Shown here in pieces: positions 11,721-24,280 of a stretch of DNA of 64,000 nt. How positions within the stretch are numbered: the stretch's first letter is position 1; the number at the start of each line of letters is the position of its first letter. The notes under the pieces are model-generated. The model did not search any database, was not told the DNA's origin, and saw nothing but the letters and a program-made list of their open reading frames with translations. The position numbers and the translations under genes are program-made. Source of the DNA: Psettodes erumei (lineage: Eukaryota > Chordata > Actinopteri > Pleuronectiformes > Psettodidae); the NCBI GenBank assembly GCA_016785225.1, contig JAFBJZ010000107.1:2852001-2916000 (forward strand). The letters run 5' to 3'.

Positions 11721-13690
11721 GGTGGCAGGTGGGCGAGATCGCAGCGATATGCCGACAGCAGCTTGGCTCTCAGTCAGTCACTGGGCTAACATCTGGACAT
11801 TACCACTGCCCTGACCCGACAGCACCGAAGTAGCGAAAACACCAAAGAACCACAAACCTACACCATCCCATTAACGTCATCTACCTCATCAACAGCGGTT
11901 ACAAATCCTATGTTTGTTGCTCAGACCTGGCCACTTACATCCCATCTGTCCTTCTCAGCCGAAACAGGACTACCATCCAAAGAGTGACTGGGTACAACGT
12001 GTGCACCTACAGTCAAAACTGCAATTAAGGAATGTTATTTCAAGGGACCAGATCACTGGGTGTAACTGTCAGAGGTGCATCAGTCATTAGCTGTAGTGCA
12101 AATATGCTCGAGGTCCTGCAAAGCCAGTTGGTCTGTCACACCTGTTTACTTTCCCAAGCTGTCGACCAGACTCACTGTACACAGGATGTGTGACACGTTG
12201 ACACGCAAAAGACTGGCGTTACATGTAACTCTGCCCTGGCGTAAACCCGTTAAGTGAAATGAATCAAGCGATCTGAAGGTGAAAATGACAGTACTCTTGT
12301 GTTTTGCTTGTGGTCTCCGCGGAAGAACAATCAGGGAAACGTCTGGCCTCTACAGTCAACCAACACACAGTGTCATCTTCAAGACAGCCCGTGAAGCAAA
12401 ACAAGCAGAGGCCGCGTTAAACAGTCTCCGTCTTATTTATTATTACTGTGTTTATATTCCCACTCCTCGAGTCGTTTACTTACCCCACATAATCTACAGC
12501 CAGTTAAACCAAAAGTCAAGACAACCGCCCTAAGTGAGCTCCCGTTCTACGACGAAGCCTTTGAGATTGAGAAAGTTAATAATTTCCTCCTCAGGGCAGT
12601 TTGCCTCCGTCACCTATTCAGGCAAGCAGCCGAGCACTTGACCGGGTTTAATCAGCCATTTAGCCAGCTACGCTAACTTAGCCGAGCTGATCTCAACGAC
12701 CAGACCGAGAACTAAGAAAGACGAGTGGACAAAAGCCGCGTCCATTGCCGAGCAGCGGACCTGATGTGGGCTATCTTTTCTGCCCCTCCGGGCTATGAAG
12801 TGGAGAATTTCGCCGCGAGCTGCTGTTTGGCTAAGACAGACAGCCTTAACAACCGGATGCCGTGCTGAAAACGTCAACAACATCCGCTTCCTGGAAATAA
12901 GAGCGGCTCTGTGTTATACGTCTGTGCTCCTTGCACGTTCAGGCAGTTCTTTTTTTAGTTTTGGTTTTAACCAAAACATTTTTGTCATCAGAGTGAAAAA
13001 AATACAAAAAACAAACTTTTCGTATTTGCAAATTCCTTTTTGATTTTCCCTTCTGAAATGAAGCATATAGACGTAGCCAGTCGGTGACACGGAAGTAAAA
13101 GTATATATTTCAAAATAAAAGATGATAAGTAATAATAACTGCTGTAATTATTCTATATTCTTTTTTAAAACAACAAAACAAACAAATACCATGTAGAATC
13201 CCCGAAATTAAATCAAATTAAATTAAATGCAGCACTTTTAGCATTCTAAACTTGCCATTACCCCCCCCCCCCACACACACACAAATCAGTCATTTAAGCA
13301 TTGCCATGGATATAATATGTAGTTACACGATGTTTCCTTTTTCCTAATGTGCCACTGTGTTTTGCGGGCCGACAAAATGAGATATCCGAATAATAGGTGA
13401 TGAAACAACAACGTGTAAAGTTATTGGAAACAGTCTACGTGTTTAAACTGAGCCGCACGCTTCCTAATTCTCAACTTGAGGAAGTGCGTGTTTATCTCGG
13501 TTTCTTTTCGTGCTGTTCGTCCATTGACTACATTTCCCATGAAGCTATACGGCGTCACTTGACGCTTCGATGGTTTCACATGACAGGCATGTCAACAAAT
13601 CCCTGAGTAGCGTCCAAGAAAACAAGTTAAAGCCAGTAACCCACTTCACTGGAAAGATAACTGATGTCCTCACGGCAAAGGAGGAGCAGC
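11721..13690. promoter_or_regulatory. Divergent edem3-npl intergenic region
   Basis: The two genes are transcribed away from each other. Their start codons are 2.3 kb apart, so this interval must hold the 5' UTR and promoter of edem3 and the promoter of npl. The stretch at about 12530-12900 is somewhat richer in G+C, and on the minus strand it carries an ETS-like AGGAAGCGGATG near 12880-12895. An ACGGAAGT occurs near 13089. There is a C-run plus CA repeat at 13260-13282. I see no TATA box and no convincing ER-stress element. A 71-codon minus-strand open frame (12668-12883) is not recognised and is probably chance. Confidence 0.45.
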
Positions 13691-13748
13691 AGTCTGATAG
13701 GGAGGCAGGCAGGCGCTAACACTTGCATCCATTCAATCGCTTTCGACG
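13680..13748 (+). other. npl: Putative non-coding first exon of npl
   Basis: A donor GACG|GTAGGTG follows position 13748, and a matching acceptor CCTGTTAG| lies at 14013-14014, immediately before the npl start codon. This suggests a spliced 5' UTR whose second exon begins at 14015. The upstream limit of this exon is not visible in the sequence. Confidence 0.4.
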
Positions 13749-14020
13749 GTAGGTGTTAATTTCCCCTTCATAAATTGTTCGCTGTCACCCCGATGTGTCT
13801 TAATTGTTTACATACAATGCATCTTGTCGGTGCATGGTGCTATATAATGGAGTTTTGACGGAATAATGGGTTAATAATGAGTTTGATGACAGTGTGACTT
13901 TAAAATGTTCACGCTTGTCTGACAGGTTTTTTTTTCTTTATTTGCTTTGTACCTTTTTCTTCCTGTCTTTCCTTGTCCGCCTTTCTCTCTGTTTCTACCA
14001 TAAACACCTGTTAGGTTGTC

Positions 14021-17000
14021 ATGTCGGTTATGGCTCCTGCTGCTGAGAAAAGGCTGACCGGACTGGTTGCAGCCACATTTACTCCATTCAACGAGCAAGG
14101 GTAAGCAGTCCTAAGAAAGCACTTCCCTTTCTCTGTTTTTCGTATTTTTTTTTTTCCATAAATCGAGGACTGACTGATGTGTTTGGTGTGTGAGTGTACA
14201 CATTCAGTTAAAAGTGTGGTGTGATACATGAAAACCGTCATAGATCTGGAGGTCTTCTACTTGCCAATTGAGTCAGCCTATATCTTTTTACACTTTTTCT
14301 AAAACAGTGAAATCGACCCATCAATGATCGGACCTTATATTGACTACTTGAAAGAGAAGCAAGGTGTAAATAATATATTTGGTAAGTTTACAGGTGGAAA
14401 CTTTCTTTGATATGTGTCATTGTCTGTCCACCCACCTGAATCACTGATATCACAGGTTACGATTGAACGAAAGAACAAACGTGGATGAATAGTTGTAATG
14501 TTGTGGGTCAGATTTCTTTGAAATGTGATAAAGATGAAACACAATGAAATACTGAACCATAATCAGTGTGTTACTTTTGTACTTTTAGATTACACATACG
14601 CAAGAAGCAGTGTCTATGTGTATTCCTCAATACACATATCATAACTTCAGCAGTTATTACACAACTCTGAAGAACTGAAAGGTATTGTTTCATACCGTAT
14701 GAATTCATACAATATCAAGCAATGTTCTTTTGAAAAACATTCAGGATATTGCTTTAATAATATAATGAGTCATACAGTATGAAGTGGTATACTTCATATT
14801 GCTTAATACCAAAGTCTTAATGTTTAAGTTAAATGGAATAGATTGTATTAAATTCTGTTCCATTACCTGTAACTATTATGAAACCATGTTTCAGTGATAA
14901 TCCCAGTTTCCTTTTAGTTAATTCATGATAAATCAACCTTCAACTGTACATCTATATTTTTAATGAAATTATATAATTTTAAAAATTCAAATTCCTATTG
15001 TTATATAACCCATAATCTCAAATAAGGGGTATATTATGTGTATGTTTACATTAAATAAAGTTTTGGGGCTTTTTTTTTAACCAAAACCAAAGCAGGTTTT
15101 GTTCTTCAGTTACTCCGGTTTTATCTGACTTTCTGGTCAAACCGGAATCGTATTCTTTTGTTTCGCGCTCTGGTTGGTATCAGTCTGCTCTGCATCAACA
15201 TCTGTCCTTGAAACAGAAAGACAGAGAAAAGTTAAACAAGGTGAAGATGTGAAGCCTTTTCCTCTACAATGATCAAGGCCGATCAGTGGTTCCTGTGTGT
15301 CAACTGTAACTCTGATTGCTGCTCATTATAAACTTGTCTCAATATCAGTGAATCATCCCAGTTTCTGCTAATCTTCTCCTCGTGTTAACACTTCATATGA
15401 TAGGTTGTGTTAACTGTATTTGTGTGACCTTACCCAGCCTATGTACCAGGCAATCAGCTGTCCTTTGATTTGCTTTTGTTGTCACTGATATCTGTGGATT
15501 TTGTAGGACATACTTTACTCTAATGCACAATTTTGTTTCATGATTCAATAGAGACAAATTTAGATCAACTGGTTTTCCTTATTTTGCTGCAATATATGCT
15601 TTTGTGATGTGGGACATGCTATGCAACTAAGACTGGACATGTTTGCAGTGAATGGCACCACTGGAGAGAGCATGTCCCTCAGTGTTGCAGAGAGGAAGGT
15701 CCTGGCAGAGGAGTGGTGTAAGAAAGCCAAGGGGAAGTAAGTCATCACTCAGCCTGTTTGTCTGGATGTTTCGTTCAGATGTCGAGTCTAATGCCAGGAA
15801 AAAAAGTTGATTGATGATTGATTGTTGAAATTTTCTTTGGTGTGCACATGTGTGTGTCCACAGAATGGATCAGGTGATTGTGCATGTCGGCTGCATGAGT
15901 CTGAATGACTCCCAAAACCTTGTGAGTTGTTGCCTTTATGTTTTATGATATATATAAACAAAACATACGACTCACAAAATGACAACAGGGAAATTTTCAG
16001 AGAGCAAGATTACTCGATATAAACCAGGCTTATTACATCACATCAGACTCAATTTTAGGCAGTCCAGTTTCATATTAAAGTCTATCTGGGGTTACTGTGG
16101 AAACGTACCCCCCCCCACCACCACCACCACCACCACCATAAGTGCATTTCCTAAAATGCTGAGCTATACCTTTTGCTTTTCCTCTATTGTTGTCCTTCAA
16201 GACTGCATTCATCTTCCCTCCAGGCTCGCCATGCAGCACAGATTGAGGCAGATGCGATAGCAGTCATTGCCCCCTCGTTCTTCAAACCCCAAACTGCAGG
16301 TATATGATGTGGGAAATGGAAAAATGTTCATTTTGATCAAATTTGCCCTTCGACCACAGAGGGAGGTTAAGCTGGGTCCTAAACAGGTGGTTTAACAGGC
16401 CATTGAAATTGTACATCTAATAGAAAACATTTCTAGGGGAAAAATGTCAGGATGTGTCTGTAATTTCATCCAATTCAGTTCATATCCCAAAACCTCAGAG
16501 AAAGACTGAGCCTGTAGACGATCAGTGATATCAGAGCAAACAAACTATTTTCATAATGCCAATTTTCCATCTCACCCTGCTTCAGACGCACTGAGGAGGT
16601 TCCTTCGTGAAGTGACTTCAGTTGCTCCAGATCTACCCTTCTACTATTACCATATCCCAGGTGTCACCGGTGTTACGGGTCAGTGCTGCAGTGCTACATT
16701 TTGCCACCTTGTTGAAAACCTCGTTAAATGTTTTTAATAAAAGTGGCTGGTCTGTTGTTTTGTTGTTTATTTTCAGTGCCGGCGAGGGATGTGCTGGAAG
16801 GTATTGGGGACCTCATTCCCTCCTTCAGAGGAGTGAAGTTCAGCAGCAGTGACCTGATGGACTTTGGCCAGTGTGTCAGTCACAGTCACAGTAGCTGGTC
16901 TTTACTCTACGGTGTGGATGAGGTCAGCCCTCTCACCTTCTCTGTCTGTTTTGTGCTGTAGTTGTTCATATTGCAAGATAACCAAGAGCCTAAAACATAT

Positions 17001-17654
17001 ACTGTATATATTTCATTTTTCCATAGCAATTGCTAGCCGCTCTGGCTATGGGAGCCCAGGGAGCAGTTGGCAGGTCAGTGTGTGATTTTGCATTCTGCTT
17101 CCTGGTTTGTCTCCTTTCACACTCAGTGCTAAACACTACTTACTTACTTAAATGTAAATCATTGTTAATATCTCTGCCCACAGCACCTATAATTATGTGG
17201 GATGTCATAATAATAAGCTCATTGCGGCATTTGAGGAGGGCAACCTTGGCCAAGCCAGAGAAATACAGGTACTGTCCATCGCCTTGTTGATGCTTCCAAA
17301 CTCTCTTTTCATATTTTGGCATCCCTTTTGTTTACTGATCATCTTTGTCTTAATTTCACGAGCAGTTCAAGCTGCAGGAGCTTCTCAGTTACGCCATGAA
17401 ACGTGGTAAGTGATAGTTGTGTCAATATGATGTTTTTTTTCACATAATACGTTACATCTAAGAAATATATATATTTTCTTATTTAACCTGCTTTTTTGTT
17501 ATTGACAGGCTTTGATGTGGGTGTGAACAAGCAGCTGATGATTGAGCTGTCAGGCTTACCTCTGGGGCCCCCTCGACTCCCTGTGATGCCATGTCCCCCT
17601 AGTGATGCTGTGTTAATCGCAGAGAAATATCACAGCCTTTTTCCTGAATGCTGA
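14021..17654 (+). CDS. npl: N-acetylneuraminate pyruvate lyase (sialic acid aldolase)
   Basis: A cytosolic enzyme that splits N-acetylneuraminate into N-acetylmannosamine and pyruvate in sialic acid catabolism. Coding exons: 14021-14100, 14308-14381, 15649-15736, 15864-15921, 16224-16299, 16586-16678, 16777-16922, 17027-17073, 17184-17268, 17366-17405, 17509-17654. They join in phase to 310 aa; human NPL is 320. The protein is a DapA/NAL-type TIM barrel. Visible motifs are the substrate-binding GTTGES (55-59), the catalytic tyrosine in FYYYHIP (Tyr147 by alignment with human Tyr143) and the Schiff-base lysine Lys177 in GVKFSSSD. The conserved LGPPRLP segment lies near the C-terminus. A second in-frame ATG at codon 4 is also in good context. 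Nothing suggests inactivation. Fish often carry two NPL paralogues, and which one this is cannot be told here. Confidence 0.96.
14681..14820. repeat. Cluster of short inverted repeats in npl intron 2
   Basis: An AT-rich stretch holds a perfect 14-bp palindrome GTATGAATTCATAC (14697-14710) and a hairpin with arms ATGAAGT and ACTTCAT (14779-14797). GGTATT at the left and AATACC at the right are also in inverted orientation. It may be a decayed MITE, but I recognise no family. Confidence 0.4.
16108..16138. repeat. C-run and (CCA)n trinucleotide repeat in npl intron 4
   Basis: A short C tract runs into about eight CCA units, intronic to npl. Confidence 0.9.
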
Positions 17655-18570
17655 TTTGACCCTAAAGCCCCCCTATACACCTTACCATATATAGCTCACC
17701 TAATCCCAGTTACTGTATCTCATTATATTACTTAAGCAGCAATCATGAATCAGACAATATTGCAACACTTTTTGCCAAAACATAACAAAACTAAAAAAAC
17801 TAAGGCATTTTAATTTCTCCAACTAAATGGTAATTTTACCGTTAAGTGGCCTTGTGTACAGTGTTTGTGAAATCAGACCAAATTATCTTTGAATTATGGA
17901 GCAATTCAACATTTTTAGCTTTGAAAAAAAAACATTAATGTGAGCTTAAAGCTTCACAAGGGCATATTCTCTTCATTGAATATTCTACAATATTTTTTAC
18001 GGGCATTCATTGTTGATTCAAGAGTTAATCTCTCCCTTTGGGAATTGGGAAATTTTAACTTATCATATCAACAATAACTAACTTCTAATGTTCAGGGAAT
18101 TGTGGCACTTTTGCTACATTTAGGGAAGTGGAGCCACAAATCACAGTTTCACAGTACTGTTATCCTGTGGTGTGTAAGACCATCGCTGAATCTCATTTTG
18201 GGAATTTGGGAGCAGTGAAAGCCTTATTTTGTAAGCATCATAACTTCACTCCTGCATTGTTTTGGTGGTTCAGATTTGTAGAATGTTTTGCCCCCATCCA
18301 TAAAAGTTAAATACAGTTATAGACTCAGTGGGGGGGTTGGAGACAGAGGGAACTAAAATACAAAATAAAGGTTGTTTCTTGAATGAATTTTTTAACACTC
18401 CAAATATGTTCACATGGTTACAAGGGAGTAAAAAACACTCACAAATGAGTTTCAGCCCTTGTTTATTTGTATAATCTCTGAATGGCATAGAAAGAGAAAT
18501 ATGATGTGTTATAATTTGTTGCTTCGTATTATGTCAAATTTCTTACAAATAAATGCACTAATCCATGTGT
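17655..18570 (+). other. npl: npl 3' UTR with candidate poly(A) signals
   Basis: AT-rich sequence after the npl stop codon. Two AATAAA hexamers (18364-18369 and 18548-18553) could mark alternative 3' ends; the second is followed by T/GT-rich sequence. No other gene is visible in it. Confidence 0.5.
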
Positions 18571-20058
18571 TATTTCACACTGATTCATGTCTCATTCTTC
18601 TGCTTTGTTCCTCTCATGGCATGTGAGTTGCCAAATCCTGCTTCTCATGCAATTTCTCCTGAGTGGATTCTCACTGACATTTGTACCTGTGAATCAACAC
18701 CTGAATTTTCAAAATCAGATGCTTTAAAATATACTATTCTAAATGAATCAAGGGAAGGTGAACAGTGATGCCCTGGTCATAAACTTTCTTCTCATGAAAT
18801 GAAAAAGTGTTGCATTGTTTAGCTTCTTGACAAATCATGACCAAAATCAAAGAATTGAACTGTAATTCACTCAAACTGTTGCTGGAACACACTCTGCTTG
18901 AAAAAATAAGTCACTTTCTTCATGTTGTGAAAAATTCTTACCCCGCTGAGGCCTTTCCTAATAGAGAATAAGGCTCCCTAAATGTCATACTTATAACTAT
19001 AAACTCACTGACTCATTTTTATCTTTGGTTGCTCAATGGTGTAAAGGACCATAAAGGATCCGGGGAGTTAGAATGATAACACAAACACTTACACTTGCGT
19101 AATGAGTCAGAGTGACCTGGAAACAGCTTGGCTTAGCTTCACAATAAAAGCATCGAGACACAAAGGAGAACTTTATGTGTTTCTGACATGTTAGAATTGC
19201 ATGGCATAAAGAGGCTATCACTTTCATATAGAGGGTTATGGACCTGGTTTACAGAATTTAAAAGAAACTTGAGGCATCCTTGACAAAACCAGATATTTTA
19301 TCATTTTTGCAAACAAGTATTTGAACTTGTCTCTTTCCATACTTGCTTGCTGTCAAATGCAAATCTGATTTAAAATAATTTCATAGGAAAATTTTACATG
19401 CATGTAGAAGAAAGAAATATTTATTATTCGGCCTTCATACAGGGCTGCATTTAAACGTATCCTTCATGAACAAAGTGGAAAACTGTTAAATCCAGACAAA
19501 TTGTATTTGATTAATTCTTATCATAGAAAACTTTTCAAAATTATTTTAGGACAAGGGTACATTTCTTAAACTCTATACCGGGCATAAACTCAGTTTCCAG
19601 TGACTAATGCAAAATGTGAGGAACAGATGACAGAATGACATGCATCTGAATTGTGAAAGAAATATTCACTTCATGAACAATACATACATCATGACTGCCG
19701 TTCCCATTTTAATGCTGATAAAAATCTATCGAAAATAAATAACAGTAAACACTGGCCTAAACAAATGAAAAAAAGTCCTCATTATGAAAAGCTAAGTCAC
19801 TATAAACACTCTGACATTATCATGTGTCATCGTGACAAAAGGGGAAAAAAAGTGGCGCGGAACTTTATTCGCAGATACTTGGTTCCGCGTGCAAAGAGGA
19901 CGACGTGATTTAGCAGTGACACGCTAAGCTCTTGCGTTTCCGGCCAGCTCAGCGCGTCAGCTCTGTGGTGTTGTCAGTCCAAAGCCTGTCAAGCCCTGGG
20001 ACCAGTCCCCTGCAACGTTTAACCGGGCGGCGGAGAAACACCGGGAGACGGCGGAGAG
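18571..20058 (+). promoter_or_regulatory. npl-sec22b intergenic region and sec22b promoter
   Basis: Positions 18571-19840 are AT-rich with no gene or recognised repeat. From about 19850 G+C and CpG rise sharply up to the sec22b start codon, marking a CpG-island promoter with no TATA box. The transcription start is probably within about 19850-20030. Confidence 0.5.
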
Positions 20059-23000
20059 ATGGTGCTGCTGACGATGATCGCTCGGCTGGCCGACGGGCTG
20101 CCACTGGCCGCTTCAATGCAGGAGGACGAGCAGGTTCACATTTCACTTCTTTTGCATCTGTGGCGCTAGCTACGTTTGCTGTTGTCACAGCCAGGCGTCT
20201 ACTGCAAACGCTTCCTGAGTTGTAAAAGAAAAAAAAAGCCATAGTGACACGCCAGCTAACATTAAGCAGCCGGCCAGCTGTGAGTCCCGGACCCACAGGA
20301 CGGCTTCCCTCCAGATGTGGCTCAAGGACTCGACCAGCAGCTGTTGTATGAAACTTAGTTCGACCGCACATTACAACTGGGTGATAGGTGGAGGCCTGTC
20401 TACCTGTGCGCAGAGCCACCCCCCCCCACCCCCCCGTATTCACCTAAAGCAACCGACTCGTTTCCTCAGAGATCAGGTTCGCCGTGGCCCTACCCCTGAC
20501 CCGGTTCTGATATTGTCTCACGTCACTGGAGCGTTACACAACTCCAGCGAATCTCGGCATTCTGCTGCAGCTCCACACTGAGCCTCAGCTCAAGTTTAGG
20601 TTTTAAAACACCAGGGGGGGAAAAAACCGCAGTCCACAATTAGACGTGTCTGTGTAACCTGCCAAAGACAAAGAAGAGTGGACATGATTCTCCTTACTCC
20701 GGGTTTATTACTAAAAAAGTGATCAACACCTGATCAAATGCGTTACTTTGTTTATTTTTTCCTGTAAAAAACGCCACACACGAGCCAGTCTAAGCCATAA
20801 CATAGCTACAGGTGTTGGCTGATGGGTCACGACAAATATCAGTACATAAATGGCAATGGTATTTGTTTGAGGAAATAGGTAATGGAAGCTGCCTTTGCAT
20901 AATTTGTCCACCAGGGAGCATTCACATGTTTGTTTTTCAGTTGTGAAATATCCTGCTCAGTGCTCAGTATCTCGGTTCAGTTCAATTCATTAATAATCAG
21001 CTTTAAGCGACTGTTCTGTTTGATAAGGTCATTCTGCAGATGTACCCTTGATAGATGTCTTTTAAAAACCTCAAGTGCTGTTATCAGTATAAGTCTTAAA
21101 CTCCTCTATTAGTTGAGCTCTAATAAACATACAGCATGCTGTCTATACTATGAGCTTTTTAAAAAAAAATTCAAAGGAAAATGTTATTGTGAATTTTTAA
21201 GACTTTCAGGTTATGTTTAAGGTCCACAAATAGAACTGAAAGGGTTACTCCACTGATTCACTGGACGCATATTAAGAAATGCTTATGAAGTATTGATGAA
21301 ATTGAATGAATGGCTTTTGTAACTTGCTAAGTTGTTGTTTATTGTGTCGGAACATGACTTAACAGGAGTCTAACATTTTCTTTCCCCTCGCTCTCTTTGT
21401 TTGCATTCAAAAAGGGAAGTGAAAAGGTTTGTCGTCTCGTCTGCTCTGTGCTTCCACGTCTCGTGTGTTTCTGTAATGCTACAGTGTGGCTGTGAAGAAT
21501 GCCTCATTTGGTGGTGGGTGGGTGGGTGGGTGGGGCAATATCCAAGAAGTGAATAGCATCCACCAGGCAAATGATGACAAGATAAAATGATTTGCCTTCC
21601 TATTTGTTGCCCTGTAGTCTCAGATGTCGCATCACACTGCTGAGTCTGTCTGTAGTCTCTTACATGGAGCGTTTGTTTTCGGCACGCTACAGGGCAAGAA
21701 ATTCACACCATCAACGAAGATGGTGTGGAATCTAGACTGCGGGTGGTTGCTGTCTTGTCGAACACTTAAAGAAGCAACCATGCTTTCAGTTTGTGTGGCT
21801 TATCACTTTTCTGGTGGTTTAACAGTCAAAGTTGCCGCCGCTAAACTTGCCGGTCGGTTTCTTGCCCTGATTAAACGCTATTTTTTTTTTCTGCGTGAGG
21901 TGGAGGTGAATTATGTGGTAACTGCTGTCCTTATTTCTTTTATTATAGTTGGGTCGTGATCTTCAGCAGTATCAGAGTCAAGCTAAGCAGCTCTTCAGGA
22001 AACTCAATGAGCAGAGTCCCACGCGCTGCACTTTAGAGGCCGGATCCATGGCATTTCAGTGAGTATGAAGGAGCAGGCAAACAGGAATTGTTTATTGAAA
22101 ATAAATATCGATAATCCACCGCTTCTTTCTTGGTGATGATGATCATCTTGATAGCTTCTGTTTTAATTCTGACCCCTCTCTCGCTCCTTCTTGCAGCTAT
22201 TTTATAGAGAAAGGGGTGTGCTACCTTGTGCTGTGTGAAGCCAGCTTTCCCAAGAAGCTGGCCTTTGCTTACCTAGAAGACCTGCAGGCAGAATTTCACG
22301 AGCAACATGGAAAGAAGGTCCCCACAGTGTCCCGGCCTTACTCCTTCATTGAATTCGGTAAGAACAAAATAGAGGCAGCGTCGGCTGCGGTCACTTTGTT
22401 TACGCTACACGACATCAAAACGTTTGATCAGTTCGATCATCGGATGCATTCAAATGCATTGGTTCCCATTAACATGCTGCATAACAGGTAAAACTCCAAA
22501 AGTTTTTTTGGCAATTTGATACAGAGATGTCAAGGTTCACCAGTATTGTGGAACTAAGAGGTGACAGATGTCAAATATGACAGGAAAAATATTTTTGAGA
22601 AACGCTCCGCATGCTACCTTTTAACTGCTTTTACTTTTGATGCCTCTTCCTCATCAGACACCTACATCCAAAAAACCAAGAAGTCATACATTGACAGCCG
22701 AGCGAGAAGGAATCTGGGCAGCATCAACACAGAGCTCCAGGACGTACAGAGGATCATGGTGGCGAACATAGAGGAGGTGCTGCAGAGAGGAGAGGCTCTC
22801 TCTGGTGAGTCAGAGGCCTGTTCTGGTCTCCTCCACTGTGTTGTTCTCACAGTGAATTCTTAAAACCTGCGATTTGTATGTTGCTGTATTTGAATTTGTC
22901 TCTCCCTCCTGCTTTTTCCACTCCCCTCTTTCCTCTTGTCCTCCGTCCTCCGGTTCCTCCCCGCTGCAGCGCTCGACTCCAAGGCCAGCAACTTGTCCAC

Positions 23001-23124
23001 CCTGTCAAAGAAGTACAGGAGCGACGCCAAGTATCTGAATACCCGCTCCACCTATGCCAAGCTGGCAGCAGGCGGTGTCTTTTTCATCATGCTCATTGTC
23101 TATGTACGCTTTTGGTGGCTCTGA
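20059..23124 (+). CDS. sec22b: Vesicle-trafficking protein SEC22B (R-SNARE)
   Basis: An R-SNARE of ER-Golgi transport, in both COPII and retrograde carriers. Coding exons: 20059-20133, 21949-22058, 22197-22357, 22658-22804, 22970-23124. They join in phase to 215 aa, the same length as human SEC22B, and the sequence is almost superimposable on it. An N-terminal longin domain covers about residues 1-120. The SNARE motif covers about 133-194, with the zero-layer arginine in [12 protein letters not shown]-terminal membrane anchor (about 195-215) ends in VRFWWL. The start is in good context (GAGATGG). The first donor, CAG|GTTCAC, is weak outside the GT, but the exon phase and protein match support it. 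Teleosts have sec22ba and sec22bb, and I cannot assign which from sequence alone. Confidence 0.97.
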
Positions 23125-24280
23125 GGGAGGAAAAAAAGGGAGGAAGGAGGTATTAAAGTGGAGAATGAGCTGCACAGTCTGCAGACGCTAAGAGAAGCTG
23201 TCACCTTCGACTAAAAAGAGGATCCCCTGCTCTTAAGACTTTACACACATGCCATCGCCCATTTTGTTCTCGCCTGTCCATCCATGTGTGATCTGAATAT
23301 AAATGATGTCATAATACATAGTTTTATTAATAACAGTTACGTTATGTTGGGGTTTTTTTTCAAGGGTGATTTGTGTGCAAGTGTGGAGGAAAAAAATGAA
23401 GAAATAAGAAAGGAGTGGCTGATTAAATCTTATATACTGCCTACAGATAGTACAGACAAGAGAGGAAAGAAATATGCTGAACATATGGTATGGGTTTTCC
23501 TTAACAAGATAATCTTAGTATACATAGGCTCCGCAACAACATACAAGTAAGTTAAGGAGACAGTTTTTTTTTTAAATGCTGTATGGACACCTTGAAAATG
23601 CTATTTCACCAGTTTCAGATTTAGCTGATTTTTATTTTGCCGTAATAGGATGTCAGTGACCCCATAAGGGACCGCACAAATGGTGGTCAAATATTGGTTG
23701 TTGTTGGGTAATGTGTTGGGAGTTTTTTTGTGAAGTGAGAGTATTTTTCCTCACCCAAAATTTTTATTCCAACCTTCCCTTCCAATTTTTTTTTTTTTTT
23801 TTTAGAAGGACGAAATAGCCACAAATGAGTATGCACAGTGGGTACTTAAGATGCTGCTACTCAAAGAAAGAGGACAAAAAGAGGACCTAAAGAAAAGATT
23901 AATAATGCTAGGGAGGGCCTTGCTTTTTTGTAAGTGAGTGAAAATTGTGAAATATAAGACCCCCCCCACACACACACACCATAACTTTCATACAGCCCCT
24001 AACCTGATCTGAACAGTGTGTGTCCACACTCCCTTTATGCTCTCTTACACCCAAACTGTTTGGACCAGCACCTTTCCGTAAGGCGATATTATAAAAAAAA
24101 AAGATTTGATGTCTGGTTGGGTCCTTTTTATCTTGTATGAAGTTTACACAAGTCTACACGTGATTTAAAAATGGATTCAGGCTGAGACTCACAGGCAGCC
24201 GCTGTCTGCTCTCAGCTGGAAGGAACACCTTGTCTTCTGTTCTGTCTGCTATCTATGAATAAACTCATTTGTTAGACGGC
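23125..24280 (+). other. sec22b: sec22b 3' UTR ending at a poly(A) signal
   Basis: Non-coding sequence after the sec22b stop codon. An AATAAA at 24258-24263, followed by a T/GT-rich stretch, is the likely polyadenylation signal, which would give a UTR of about 1.15 kb. It contains several homopolymer runs and a short CA repeat near 23970. Confidence 0.55.

Noticed and set aside
12668..12883. 71-codon minus-strand open frame upstream of edem3 as an extra N-terminal exon
   Set aside because: The exon 1 ATG at 11720 has a perfect Kozak context and encodes its own signal peptide, and no splice donor joining the upstream frame in phase is evident.
19900..19912. ACGTG core near the sec22b promoter as an ER-stress element
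   Set aside because: Only the 5-nt core matches, and the full UPRE or ERSE consensus is not present.
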